DNA from: Beta vulgaris subsp. vulgaris | Taxonomy: Eukaryota; Streptophyta; Magnoliopsida; Caryophyllales; Amaranthaceae | NCBI RefSeq assembly: GCF_026745355.1 | Contig: NC_079209.1 | Span: 46,287,285-46,351,284 of the forward strand | Length of the DNA stretch: 64,000 bases | Direction: 5' to 3' | Shown here: positions 32,956-43,828 of the stretch, piece after piece | Layout: every line of letters begins with the position of its first letter | How positions within the stretch are numbered: the stretch's first letter is position 1 | The notes under the pieces: model-generated | Database searches by the model: none | The model's input: the letters and a program-made list of their open reading frames with translations, nothing else | What the model was told of the DNA's origin: nothing | Position numbers and translations under genes: made by a program

Positions 32956-34322
32956 CAACGAACAACCACCCCCCTCTCTCTATCCTTCTCCCACTCTGAA
33001 CAACGAACAACGCTTATTGGCGAACAAACACTCTTTCTCCGGCGACTTCGTCTCGTACTCTTTCTCTGGCGAACAAGTACAATCGCGACCAACGAGTTTG
33101 ATATGAACGAACACTCTTTTTTCGGCAACTTCGTCCCGTATATTCCACCACCATGGATGAAACTCTTTCTCCCTCCTCGAAAACTATTACTAGTAGATCC
33201 AAATTCTTCGAGTTTGATATGAACGAACACTCTTTCTCTCTCACTTTGACAGGTTCGTTTTTTTTTTTTCAATTTTTCAATCTGATTTTATAATTTCGTA
33301 GTATACAATTTTCTCTTTTCAGATCTACAATTTCGTTTTTTCATTTTTTTCATTTTTTAGATCTAATTTTTTGTTTTATTTTTGGCGTTTATCGTAGTCT
33401 ATTTCATTTTTAATTTTTTAAATCTAATTTTATGTTTTAATTATCAGATCTGAAAATTCATTTTTTCATTTTCAAATCTGAAAAATAAAAACGTTCTAGA
33501 TTCAGTTCATGCATCTGAAAATTATGGCCTTCTGTTTTTTTACTTTTTATATATGATTTTTTATTTACTTTTTTTTTACATTTATCCTAGTCTAGGATTT
33601 TTTTTTTAATTCTCTGAAATTCTTATTTTCATTTGCAGAACTGTTTTTGGTTCTTCTCGAAGTCTTCTTCGTCGAAAAATGTCGGCAGCTGCTCAATTTC
33701 GTCCTCTATTATTTTCATTTTAGTTTTACATTTTTTTTACATTTGTAATGTAATTTGTCTAGTTTACATATTTTTGTCTCTCATCAAAATTTTGTAATAC
33801 ATATTTGACATTATTAATATAAAATATGTCTCTTCACATTACTAATGTTTGACATTGCCTTTTCACATTACCTCCAAATTCTTTACATTATTAATTTTCA
33901 TTTAGTTTAAGCATTAGTATATGAAAAAACAACAACAAAAATATAAAGCTGAACAAAGACAAAATATGAAAACTTTAAACTCAACTGCATCGCATGTTGT
34001 GTTGTGTGCGATGCAGATGAATGCTGATGGAATTGGCATGGTTCGGCTGCTGGGAATTGGTCAGACTACTTTGTTGGTACTTGGGAAAGTTATTTGCGTC
34101 GCATCTTGTGTATTGTGCGATGGAAATAGCTCTCTATGGTCATTTGCGTCGCACCACATGCTATGTGCGACGCAAATGGTACGGTTAAAAGATCTGCGTC
34201 GTTTCCTAATACGATGCAGATCACTTATTGGTAATTTCCGTCGAGACTTGTTTCGTCGGACCTATGTCCGACGCAAATAGGGGTCCCATGTTTGACGCAA
34301 ATCGACCTTTATTCTCTACTAG
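32690..34322. mobile_element. CACTA element with GCGTCG-type subterminal hairpins, left end truncated or unclear
   Basis: The right end, read on minus, is CACTAGTAGAGAATAAAGGT at 34322. Next to it are five or more hairpin units built on atttgcgtcg/cgacgcaaat (34000-34310). The same motif recurs on the left (tttgcgtcggactcc, ttcgacgcagat, 32700-32740). The left half looks like a gene leader: telo-box aaaccctaa copies, a CT array, then CT-rich sequence. No left CACTA terminus or target duplication was found. Confidence 0.65.
32891..32952. repeat. (CT)n microsatellite
   Basis: About 60 bases of ctctct/tttctctctc inside the CACTA leader-like region. Open frames on both strands here (Leu/Ser-rich or Arg/Glu-rich) come from the repeat. 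Confidence 0.95.
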
Positions 34323-34419
34323 TGGATCATATGCTTTGAGAAAAGTAATTTATTTAGGAAAGTTTGTGTAAAAAGTAAGGATAATTTAGTCCAAATAAAT
34401 TGATAAAAAAGAAGATAAG

Positions 34420-34478
34420 CACAACATCTTGGGACACCAAAAAAGAAATGTGAGCACTATATTATATGACGGATTAAG
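34420..34478. mobile_element. Remnant of a mariner-related MITE end
   Basis: gcactatattatatgacggattaag, then TA at 34479, closely resembles the right terminus of the mariner at 42230-46769 (gcactatattatgggacgga...). Further in, ttgggacaccaaaaaagaaa matches the inner terminal part of the same element. The opposite end is missing. Confidence 0.55.
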
Positions 34479-34480
34479 TA

Positions 34481-34690
34481 CTTAGTAAATGAGGTGTAGT
34501 AAGCAATAGGAGGCTAGATTACAATCTTACAACCAACTAGAACAAAGCTTAACTAGTACAATACAATAACAGAATAACAAATTCTGCTATAACTAACTAA
34601 GCTGAGGTGGCAACTAAGTTGACATTAGTATTAGTTGAGTTTGTATTATAAGTTGATGCTTGAGCTTGAGCCTGAGTATGTTGTACTTCA
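34481..34690 (-). repeat. Partial 3' LTR of a Ty1/copia remnant
   Basis: On the minus strand it starts TGAAGTACAACATACTCAGG right after a polypurine tract, AAGGGGGGTAA (34701-34691). It appears cut off at about 34481 by the mariner-like remnant. Confidence 0.55.
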
Positions 34691-34727
34691 TTACCCCCCT
34701 TCAAGCTAGAAGATGACGGAATATCAA

Positions 34728-35412
34728 TCACACCAAGCTTAGAAATGAGCTTAGAATGCTGAGGGTACGGTATGACAAAGGCTTTGTAAGGATATCTACT
34801 AGTTGCTCAGATGTAGGAAGATAAGAAAGTTCACGCAAATGTTCTATCACCTTTTCTCTAGTAAAATGACAAACCAAGTCAATGTCCTTTGTATGTTCAT
34901 GAAACACTGGGTTTTTCCCAATATGAAGTGCACTTGGATTGTCATAGTTCAATGTATCTGGTTTAAGATTCAAAACATTGAACTTTTGTAAGAGTCTTTC
35001 AACCTAGGTTACTTCAACTGCAGCCATGGTCCTGTATTCAACTTCACTAGATGATCTTGAGATAGTATATTGCTTCTTATATTTCCAAGAAACAAGAGAA
35101 TTGCCAAGGAGTAAGATATATACCAGTCACAAATCTTCTTGTATCAGGACAAGAAGCCCAACCAACGTCTGAATATGCTTAGAGAGTGAGATGATATGTA
35201 GCTTAATGTAAGATGACTTGACCCATAGTGTGAGCCAAATATCTAGCCACATGATGTGGAGCTTGAAAATGAGGTATTCAAGGTTGATGCATGAATTGAC
35301 TAAGAGTTTGTACAACATTAGATAACAGGCCTAATGTAGTGGAAGTTGAGCTTGCCAACAAAACTTCTGTAATGCTCTGTATCATGATAAAAATCTTTAG
35401 TCTCTGAAAAGA
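34728..35412 (-). pseudogene. Ty1/copia reverse transcriptase/RNase H remnant
   Basis: Right to left on minus: TEHYRSFVGKLNFHYIRPV (about 35370-35315, the copia YRSLVGxLxYLxxTRPD block), SQFMHQP, DVGWASCPDTRR (copia ADWAGCxxTRRS block) and SEVEYRTMA. Then SALHIGKNPVFHEHTKDIDL and PTSEQLVDILTKPL follow, the end of copia RNase H. Several stops and frame changes. gag, integrase and the 5' part are absent, or replaced at the right by GGT-rich repeat. Confidence 0.8.
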
Positions 35413-35469
35413 GTCTAAAAGTGGCGGGAAGATATTTGGCTGGGACGTTCTGGCCATGGGGCGGATGTC

Positions 35470-35845
35470 CTGGCCGGACGTTCGCTGTTTTAAAAAAAAA
35501 ATCACCGTGGTTTTGTACGTGGGTGGCTGTGGTGGAGGGAGGTAGGTGATGGTGGTGGAGGATGTGGAAAAGAGGAGAGGCCGCAAGTGGTGGTGGTGGT
35601 GGTGGTGGTAGGGGTGGTGGGTGGTGTGGAAAAGAGGAGAGGGAATGACAGTGGGAAGGTAGGTGGTGGTGGGGGTGGTGGGTGGTGTGGAAAAGAGGAG
35701 AAGGTGAAAGGACACCAACATTATGTGACACTCCTTGCACTTAACAATGTGTATTATGCGATCACTTGAACTAGTTTCTTGGATAATGTGAAGGAGAAGG
35801 TAGGTGGTGGTGGTGAGGGTGGTGGAAAAGAGGAAAGGGTACAAT
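35470..35845. repeat. GGTGGT-rich minisatellite
   Basis: A unit with ggtggtggtgggggtggtgggtggtgtggaaaagaggaga is repeated three to five times with variation. One copy is separated by about 100 bp of other sequence (35705-35790). It adjoins the copia RT remnant. Pro/His/Ser-rich frames on minus are by-products. Confidence 0.85.
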
Positions 35846-35849
35846 GGTC

Positions 35850-36363
35850 TATGAGAATAAATTTGGGGCGATTTTAAGTAATTTCAGAGCGATGTTTAAC
35901 AATCCCCAGGAGCCCTATTTCCCATACTCCCATCACTTCCCATAGGAACCTCCATCAATCAGCCTAGAAAAAAGAGATCTAGATAGAGTTTCCTAATATA
36001 CACTGACAAAAATTTCAAAGATCAACTGAGAAAGTAGAGATTTGAAGATCGAGTCAGTCTAAACGGCGCAATATTCATTGGTGAACATTGCTGCCATGGA
36101 CTTCTAGGTATTTTCTATTGATAAAATACCCTTAACTATTTATTTACATGTATAAACATATATTTTCGGATGTTCATCAAAAGAAAACATATTTTTTGGA
36201 TGTACAAATGAACTAATGGATATAAAATGCAAAAACCATTATGGATGTGCAAATATAGTTTGTGGATGTACAAAAGAAATCATAAATGTGCAAATATATT
36301 TTTTAGATATAGAAAAATAATCAGGATATACAAAATAGATTTTAAGGTACATAATATAGGTGT
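35850..36363. other. No gene recognised; dispersed gatgtacaaatat repeats
   Basis: At 36150-36340 the motif ggatgtacaaatata/ggatgtgcaaatatag recurs. The same motif family returns at 37350-37560, on the far side of the next element, so the two blocks probably formed one repeat before the insertion. Confidence 0.5.
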
Positions 36364-36789
36364 GTACTATTCACCACCCGTATTTACTAAACATCGTCCG
36401 CGTCGTGATACATATTTTGTACTTTTTTGAATTTTTCTTTTTTCCTAATAATGTTAAAATTTTAGAATTTTTTATTATAAACCAAACCAATTTTTGGTTT
36501 CCACCATGATGGAAACGACAATTTTTTCCGGTTCCACCACAATGGAAATGGGAAAAAGTTTCGATTCCACCATGGAGGAACTGGAACAAATATGTAATAG
36601 GAGAGGGCCGAAAACGAAATTTAGGGGGGGGGGGGGGGATGAAGGGAGAGGAGAGGGGGAAGGGGTAAGGAAAGAATTAAACAAGGAAGAGGAGAGGGGG
36701 GGTCAGGCAAGAATTAAATAGGGAAGAGGAGAGGGGGAAAGGGCGAATGGGGTGATGGTTGTTGTCATGGGGGTGGTGGGTTGTTGGTG

Positions 36790-36900
36790 GGGGTTGGGTG
36801 GGCTGCAGGGGTGGGATAGGGGCTGGTGGAGGCTACAGTGGGGGTTGGGTGGGCTGCAGGGGTGGGATAGGGGCTGGTGGAGGCTACAGTGGGGGTAAGA
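36790..36900. repeat. 53-bp tandem duplication
   Basis: gggttgggtgggctgcaggggtgg...ggaggctacagtg occurs at about 36788-36839 and again at about 36841-36893, nearly identical. Frames over it (Pro/His-rich on minus, Gly-rich on plus) are not credible genes. Confidence 0.85.
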
Positions 36901-37023
36901 TGGGGACTGCAAGGGTGGGGTGGGGGCTGGCAAGAGGTGGTGGTGGTAGCAGCTTGGTAGTGGTTATGGAGGAAGAAGAAGTAGAGGAGGGAGAAAAAGT
37001 AAAAAAAATAAAAATAAAAATAA

Positions 37024-37271
37024 ATTTATTCTTAATAAGTTAACCTTTGTGCGTTTTTCTTAAAATAAGTCAATCTTTCGATTAACTATGAATAAGTTAA
37101 CGTTGTATCTACTTTTGCTATAAATGAGTTAAATCACAATGTCATCCTATTAAAATGTAACATATATCATAATTTCAACGTCGTTAATTCATTTACATAC
37201 AACAGAAGTAGATAATCAAAAGATTGACTTATTTTGAGAAGATCAACCAAAGGTTGACTTATTAAGAATAA
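37024..37271. mobile_element. Small MITE-like inverted repeat
   Basis: ttattcttaataagttaacc on the left pairs with ggttgacttattaagaataa on the right. Inner blocks (aataagtcaatctttcgatt / aatcaaaagattgacttatt) also pair. Length 248 bp, no coding sequence, target duplication not clear. Confidence 0.6.
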
Positions 37272-37317
37272 TTATTCCTGCAAACGTTGTACAGTAAATA
37301 CGGACGGTAAATAACAT

Positions 37318-38664
37318 GGCATAAAATATATATGATATGTATGTAGTAATATGCTTTTTGGACGTATCAATGTATAAATTTAGTTTTTGAATGTACAAAG
37401 TATATTATGGATGTACAAATATAGTTTAGATGTATGTACAAAAAATAAGGAAAACTAATGCATGTAAGATACTAAAATCATTATGCATGTGCAAATATAG
37501 TTTGTGGATGCACAAAATAAATCATATAGATGTACAAAATATAGTATGGATGTACTAAATTTTTTACAAGTGAACGTAAAAAAATAGGAAAAAATAAGAC
37601 TAAAAGCCAATGTTGATTAGTGAACATTTGACCATTTAGTCTTTTTCAAACTTAAAAACTCGGCTTAGAACTTAGTGTGAGAGAGAGGGGAAAGACGTGG
37701 TTGAGTTGGGTTTTTGACTACTTTGAGTGATTCTCTTCCCAACCAACTATATTGGCTATTTTTTTCTCCGCCGTTTTTTTTTCCTAATCAATATAATATA
37801 TTATGAAAGTTAAACATCACACAAATGTTTGATTCTAATATTAACTTATATTTCTTTTCTAGTCAATATAATTAATTACGGAACTTAAATGAACTTATTC
37901 AAAATATACTAGAATAATATTACATTTATGATTACCACGCCCTCGGAAAAACAACAAACAAACCAATGTTGTACTTATCAATATTACAATACAACATTAT
38001 TACTAAGAAAATACACTTCACCAATATTGAATTCATATCATTTCAAGATGATATGATTACAATATACATGTGAGAGAGTGAGAAATATTCTTTTTACTAC
38101 CTAATAAATTTCAATCAAAATTATTACTTTTTAATCAAATTTGGACGTAAGATTGTATCATGTGTAAGATACAACTTGTATGAATGCATCATGCATGAAA
38201 AAATTGGCATATCAAGGTAGTTAAATATTACATTTGTTACTCATAGTCATCCTTTTGTGCACACAAAATAACTATATATAATTAAATTATATGTAGTATA
38301 TTATTACTTTATTATTGCAACTTTTTTCTATGTAATGATTTATGTTAATTTAAAAGATAAAGTTGTTTTCTTCCTCATTCCTAAACTGTCCAACAAACAC
38401 AAACCATCTACATAATCAAATAAGACTGTGTACATAGTATGTAAGTGTGTTTCAAACTAGAAAGTAAGGTACAAAAGGTGAAATAAGTTAGTTACGAACA
38501 GTTATACAATATGTTAACATGACATTTTATCTTAGTCATTTACCAACGTATTATCTTAAAAAAAATCTCTTGTATAACCATCTATATGGTTAATTTATTA
38601 TATTTTTTTTCATAAACATTCCCTATTTTGTATTATTATTCCCATTATTTTAAAATCCTTGTGC
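37318..38664. other. No gene recognised
   Basis: AT-rich. The first part has the gatgtacaaat repeat noted at 36150. Nothing else supported. Confidence 0.4.
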
Positions 38665-38680
38665 ATAAGCACGGGTACAT

Positions 38681-38749
38681 TTTTTTTTTTTTAATGGTAA
38701 GAAAAAAGAAGATTAGGAGATCCTCCGCACGAAGGGAGCTCCAACCTGA
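38681..38749 (-). mobile_element. 5'-truncated SINE-type insertion (69 bp) with 16-bp target duplication
   Basis: ataagcacgggtacat is present at 38665-38680 and identically at 38750-38765. The insert begins with a T run (A-tail on minus). Next to it, aatggtaagaaaaaag...gagatcctccgcac resembles the tail-proximal part of the SINE at 40198 (aaggtaagat...gaggatccctccctgc). So it is a 3' fragment of a related SINE. Confidence 0.75.
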
Positions 38750-38765
38750 ATAAGCACGGGTACAT

Positions 38766-40182
38766 ACTAACTAAAAATTGCGACAAAGTTGTAGGCTTTT
38801 CAGCACATATTATTCTTACTCCTAAGTCATGTCATGATGACTAATAACTTGCTTGGATGGAGATGAAAGAGAATCATATATACTCATTAACACTAGAAAT
38901 CAAAGAATCCTTATAATTTAAGTGGAGGAATATATCCATCTTCCATTCACAAGATGTGTGTAATTCTAACACATCTTGCTTTGCGTTAAAAAGAAATTCT
39001 AACACATCGTTGTTGAGATAGGGCCTACTGTTTATCCGCAAGTTTGGATATGGATTGTGTGCTTTTAGCTCAAGCAAACAAGCAGGGGCCAGAGCCAACA
39101 AAGTTGTCCCATCAAGTTTTTGGATATAGCTAACTTAATTTCATTCCAAGGATTCCTAATCTTGGATAACAACCAATAAATGAGGAAAATTTCAGCACTT
39201 CTCTTCTATTTATTTTTTCTATTTCCAAATTACTATTTCTCAAGTTTGATCTCCATCAATTTCTTGGCATACTAGTGGTCGGAGTTGTAAGATGTAAGCT
39301 AATATATATCTCTTTCAAAAAAGAAAAAAGCTATATAGATCAATCTTATCCATTTCTAAACAAGTCTACAAATACAATATATTTGTATAGAAAAGAGTAG
39401 AACTTTATTGGACCATTATCTCTCGCAAGACAACCAATTCATTTTAGCGGTTAAAGTCTTTGAATGCAGGAAAAACGATAAGAGAATTTGCACCCTAAAA
39501 ATCCTCTAATACTAGTTGAAATATATATATATATAAACACACGCACATACATGAAACGTTGTACAAGAATAATTCTTAACTTGTTTTCTTACACTAGTTC
39601 GAAATTTGTAATTGACCTTATATTTTCAAGTTTTAACACTACTAGATTATTTAGGGTATCATGATAGATTGTATAGAAATATGTTTTTCTTAATTTATAG
39701 GATACCCGGTTTTTTAATTGCACATTTTTAATTGAGACATTTGGTCAATTTTTCTTATATTGTATGTTGGCCCGACCCAATCTCTCATATTGTTACTTTC
39801 CTTTACTCCACCTTTTTCATTTTATTCTTACTTGTATTTTCATTCGTAATACTTTTTGTGTTTTTTCTTTGGTCCACATGCTAAATCAAATGTCTTTAAA
39901 AAAAAGCAAAGATAGTGTGATAAAAAAAATATATAAAAATAGTTCTTGTTAATTACAAAATAATTTATCCCTTTTAAATAAATCAAGGAGCATAATTATA
40001 GAGTTCCACAAAAAAAAAATTATGAGTTCATATCATATTTCGCAATATATTTAGGACTTGTTTGGTTCACTATAAGAAGTAAAAAAATTTACGGATTGTG
40101 TACACATGAATTGAGTTCCTTCATTAGGTTCACGGAAATTGAAAATTGTTGTTTGGTTATTCATAAGGGAAGTAGAGCTTTT
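38766..40182. other. No gene recognised
   Basis: AT-rich intergenic sequence. Short open frames at 38874-39101 (minus) and 39764-39952 (plus) show no domain or leader. Confidence 0.4.
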
Positions 40183-40197
40183 CATGAATTTCTACTT

Positions 40198-40438
40198 TTT
40201 TTTATAAGGTAAGATGAAACCCTTGTAAGTAGGGGGGAAATTGAGGATCCCTCCCTGCAATGGGTGAGACTCGATCCCATGATCAGTGGGACCGAAGGTG
40301 ATGTCAACACCACTAGGTTATCACCTGCTGCTAAAAAATAACAGTCACACAAATGCGTACTGAGCCGGGCCAAATGAAGGATTGACGGCGGTGACAACAC
40401 GCTGTAAATTTTCCACTATCTTCTTCATAACATGTTTC
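40198..40438 (-). mobile_element. SINE with 15-bp target duplication
   Basis: catgaatttctactt flanks it at 40183-40197 and 40439-40453. On the minus strand the unit has an A box (taacctagtggtgttgac, about 40325-40308), a B box (gggatcgagtctcac, about 40279-40265), and ends in an A-rich tail at 40198. About 110 bp of non-tRNA sequence lies ahead of the A box, similar in layout to the retroposon at 26569. Confidence 0.82.
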
Positions 40439-40453
40439 CATGAATTTCTACTT

Positions 40454-40856
40454 AAGGGGAAATAGGTAAGCTACTCTCCCTATTTATAAACTTTTGGTCA
40501 ATTAAACAATAAGCCCATCTTAAACTTCCTAAGAAATATAAATTCTTCTCATTTTCTAGACGAATCAAATAAAACCTTACATTAGCATAACACTAACACA
40601 TAACTGTAACATATTGGATACGATGAAATAATCTTTCAATAACAGAATATCATACAAAAGCAAGCCGCATAATTGGACACTCAGTCACAAACAAACAACA
40701 AGCCACTCATAAAACATTTTCTGTTGACTTAGATAAGAAGGCCAACACAAGCATAGAAGCAAGTTGAACTTTTTAAGCCCCACGGGCCACGGAAGTACTT
40801 ATTGAACAAAGTCGCCAACTTATCCATACTATTTCGAGATAGTGAGGAATAAATTT
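40454..40856. other. No gene recognised
   Basis: AT-rich, no motif of note. Confidence 0.35.
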
Positions 40857-41514
40857 AGAGATGGCAATGGGTAGGATCTGGACAGGGTCCTTTAGGATTT
40901 AGATCCAGATTTGTTTTTTAGGCAAAGATCCATATCCTATCCGGATCCGCTGGGTAATAAGAATGAAGATCCAGATTCAGATCCGTATGGATCCTACGGA
41001 TCCGGGTCCTAAATGGATCCAAAACGGATCCTTGCTTATTGTCTTCAAACTATCCTAATTTTCACAATAATTAAAGATTTTAAACAATAAAGTCATCTAA
41101 TTTAAACCAAAAAATACATTTTATTTTTGAAAAATAACCATTATAACTACTTACAACTATTCAATTATCAAAATGTAGATTAGTTATCAACCTAATTTTC
41201 GAACTCAACTATCCAGTGAAATCGCACAAAAATCGCACATTAATTGGAACAAATCCAAAATTCAAGCGAAAATCCGTTTTACATTTAATAACTAATTTTA
41301 TCAAAATATAATATTAAATTATAATAATATTATAAAAACGGGTAAACGGATTTAGATCTGGGTAATTATTTAGGACCCGGTCCAGATCTATATTTTTCAA
41401 GGAGGATCCAGATCCTACCCGGATCCATAGGGTCCAAAATTTGAGGATCCAGATCCGTCAAAAATGGATCTGGATCCACGAATCCGGATAGGGTCCATTA
41501 CCCACTGCCATCTA
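40857..41514. mobile_element. hAT-like MITE, GGATCC-rich
   Basis: tagagatggcaatgggta on the left and tacccactgccatcta-type sequence on the right form short inverted ends of the common TAGRGATGGCAA type. GATCC-rich blocks near both ends pair (ggatccagatcc and similar). The direct repeat tagtgagga lies at 40840-40848 and 41513-41521 but not flush with the left end, so the exact left edge and class remain open. Confidence 0.5.
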
Positions 41515-41522
41515 GTGAGGAT

Positions 41523-41840
41523 ACATTGCAATGCTTATAATTGGCTCTTTTTCAATCAGTCAAGAGTTAGAGACTAAAGTTTCCGTCAGGGTAAATATAA
41601 AAAGTGAAAGCTCAAAGAGGGGATTGGTCGTCAAATTATTCCATTAAGATAGTAAATGAGGCTGGAGTATCTAAATTCATATAATGCTCAATATTTACTC
41701 ATAATATGCCTGTAAAAGTTCATAAATGGCTTTATTTTTAAATGGAGAGAGCACTTTTTTCCAAACTAGTTTTTGTGGAAGTATTTAAAAAATAGTGTAG
41801 TGCCCTTCAAACGTAGGTAAATAGATTTGAAACGTACATA
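41523..41840. other. No gene recognised
   Basis: Spacer between two MITEs, AT-rich. Confidence 0.35.
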
Positions 41841-41843
41841 TAA

Positions 41844-42160
41844 GTGCTCGTTTGGTATACATGAGAATTTAATTCTTGTAGGAAGTTTCATTTCTTAGGA
41901 AATTACTTTTCTTATGTAATTTCTAGGAAATAGCGTAAATTTGTTTGGTTGGTATAAAAGAATTTGCAATTTTTATGAATTCTGATTGACTATGGGAGGG
42001 GAGGGGAATTAAATTCCTATATTTTGCGGGAATTTCAGTTTCCCAAGGAATTCCCATTGCACCCGTTTTCTCAATTTCCTATCAACCAAACAACTTCCCA
42101 AATGAGAAAATCATGGAAATTTTCATTGCCTACATATATTTCTGTCAATCAAACGAGCAC
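41844..42160. mobile_element. Tourist-like MITE (317 bp)
   Basis: Termini gtgctcgtttggtatacatg and inverse ...tcaatcaaacgagcac are flanked by TAA (41841-41843, 42161-42163), a Harbinger-type target duplication. Inner arms also pair (aggaaattacttttctta... / ...aattcccattg). No coding sequence. Confidence 0.85.
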
Positions 42161-42798
42161 TAAATATGGTCAATCCAACTATACAATTAGCTATTAATGC
42201 AAACAATTTCAGAAAAATACACCTAACTACTCCCTCCGTCCCATAATATAGTGCCTACATTCCTTTTAGGGTGTCCCAAAAACATTTTTTGTTTCTCCCC
42301 TTTCCAATTATAAAATGGTATGAATTCCCCAGCTTACCCTCATTCAGTATTTTTTTTCCACTTTTGTCCTCAGATTGCCTTGAAAAACTGTACCAACATT
42401 TAATGCTTTACAGATAAAAAATTGTTAAATCTATACATTTTCCAATGCAATATCCGTGTTTCCATCTCAGTCTCTCTTTAGTTCCCATCTCAGTTTCTTT
42501 CACACTTTCTCCCTCTTTCTCTATCTCTCTCTCTCTGTCTCTCTCTCTCCCCTCATCTCTCCATTTGAAACCCTAAAAATTATGCATTGCTTCGTTTTCT
42601 GGTTAGATCTTGAGTTTCATGAACAAAAATTAACTACACTTCTCAAATTCATCTTCAATTCATTTTTCAGTTTGACCGATTTACCTCTGTTTTTCTCTCT
42701 CTTCCAAAAAATCCAAGATCTATGGTTATATAAACATGAATCTGTGGTGATTTACCTTAAAATCATTTTAGTAGCAACATCTCTTTCATTTGAAGGAT

Positions 42799-43263
42799 AT
42801 GAGTTTCGGTTTCTCTCACTCTTCTGGAGATGATTTTCCATCCTCTACTTACAGTTGTTCGGATTATCCAAACTGTGAGAGAGGTGCTGATTGTGATGGA
42901 AACCACACATATAGTCCCCGATCTGAATCTACTGAAGTTCTTGACGAATTTTTCGATGAAGAATCGCCAACTGAAACCCTAATCATCAAAGATCGTCCAT
43001 CTGTTTCTGGTGGTGGATCTGAGAGCACTAAAAATGGTGCTGATGATACAAGGCAGAAAACTGACGCTACTTCTACTGTTGTTGTTAATGAAGACATTGC
43101 AAAAAAAATGATGTGGAGGATTTTGAATCTGACGCATCTGATGCCGAGTCCAGTAGCTAAGTCCCTTTTCTATGTATTTCAATTTTCTTTGCATCTAACG
43201 CATCTGATGAAATTGTGGTCTGAATCTAGTTGTTGTGATCAATTTTCTATAATGTTTGTTTGA
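42799..43263 (+). CDS. Unrecognised 154-aa ORF inside the mariner element
   Basis: ATG at 42799. It runs opposite to the transposase. A CT-rich, leader-like stretch with a telo-box-like aaaccctaa lies at 42470-42577. The first 100 residues are Ser/Asp/Glu-rich (FSHSSGDDFPSSTYS, CSDYPNCERGADCDG, DEFFDEESPTETLIIKDRPS). After about residue 105 a repeat-like HLTHLM sequence appears twice and the frame runs into tandem repeats, so the true 3' end may be a splice site near 43160. No known family. It could be a captured host exon or a second gene of the element. Confidence 0.35.
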   Translation: MSFGFSHSSGDDFPSSTYSCSDYPNCERGADCDGNHTYSPRSESTEVLDEFFDEESPTETLIIKDRPSVSGGGSESTKNGADDTRQKTDATSTVVVNEDIAKKMMWRILNLTHLMPSPVAKSLFYVFQFSLHLTHLMKLWSESSCCDQFSIMFV

Positions 43264-43828
43264 TTTGGCCCCCCTATTGGTTGTGATTTATCTCGAATTG
43301 TGATGAATTTTTAGTGTGATGTTGGTTTGATTTAGTCCCCTGTTGGCTGGTATTTATCTCGAATTGTGATGAATTTTTAGTGTGATGTTGGTTTTATTTA
43401 GTCCCCTGTTAGTTGTGATTTATCTCGAATTGTGATGAATTTTTAGTGTGATGTTCGTTTGATTTAGCCCCCTGTTGGTTGTGATTTATCTCGAATTGTG
43501 ATGAATTTTCATTGTGATGTTGGTTTGATTTTACCCCCATGTTGGTTGGTATTTATCTCGAATTGTGATGAATTTTTAGTGTGATGTTGGTTTGATTTAC
43601 CCCCCTGTTGGTTGTGATTTATCTCGAAATGTGATGAATTTGTAGTGTGCTGCTGGTTTCATTTAGTCCTCTGTTGGTTGTGATTTATCTCGAATTGTGA
43701 TGAATTTTTAGTGTGATGTTGGTTTCATTTAGCCCCCTGTTGGTTGTGATTTATCTCGAAATGTGATGAATTTGTAATGTGATGTTGGTTTCATTTAGTC
43801 CCCTGTTGGTTGTGATTTATCTCGAATT
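43263..43828. repeat. About 60-bp tandem repeat, nine copies
   Basis: Unit gatttagtcccctgttggttgtgatttatctcgaattgtgatgaatttttagtgtgatgttggttt (written here only to mark its start gatttagtcccctgttggtt and end gtgatgttggttt). Copies differ by a few bases, and the array joins directly onto the next, longer repeat, which also starts with gtgatgttggttt. Confidence 0.9.

Larger units (their letters stand above)
36364..37317. mobile_element. TIR-bounded element with G-rich centre
   Basis: attcaccacccgtatttact on the left and agtaaatacggacggtaaat on the right are inverse with few mismatches. The element splits a region of gatgtacaaat repeats. The interior is G-rich non-coding sequence plus a second inverted repeat (37024-37271). 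The target duplication is unresolved. Probably Mutator-type. Confidence 0.5.

Noticed and set aside
32639..33272. Ser/Leu-rich and Arg/Glu-rich ORFs on both strands
   Set aside because: Created by the CT microsatellite and leader-like sequence of a CACTA element.
36494..37043. Several Gly- or Pro-rich ORFs
   Set aside because: Repeat-derived, in a G-rich tandem duplication inside a TIR element.
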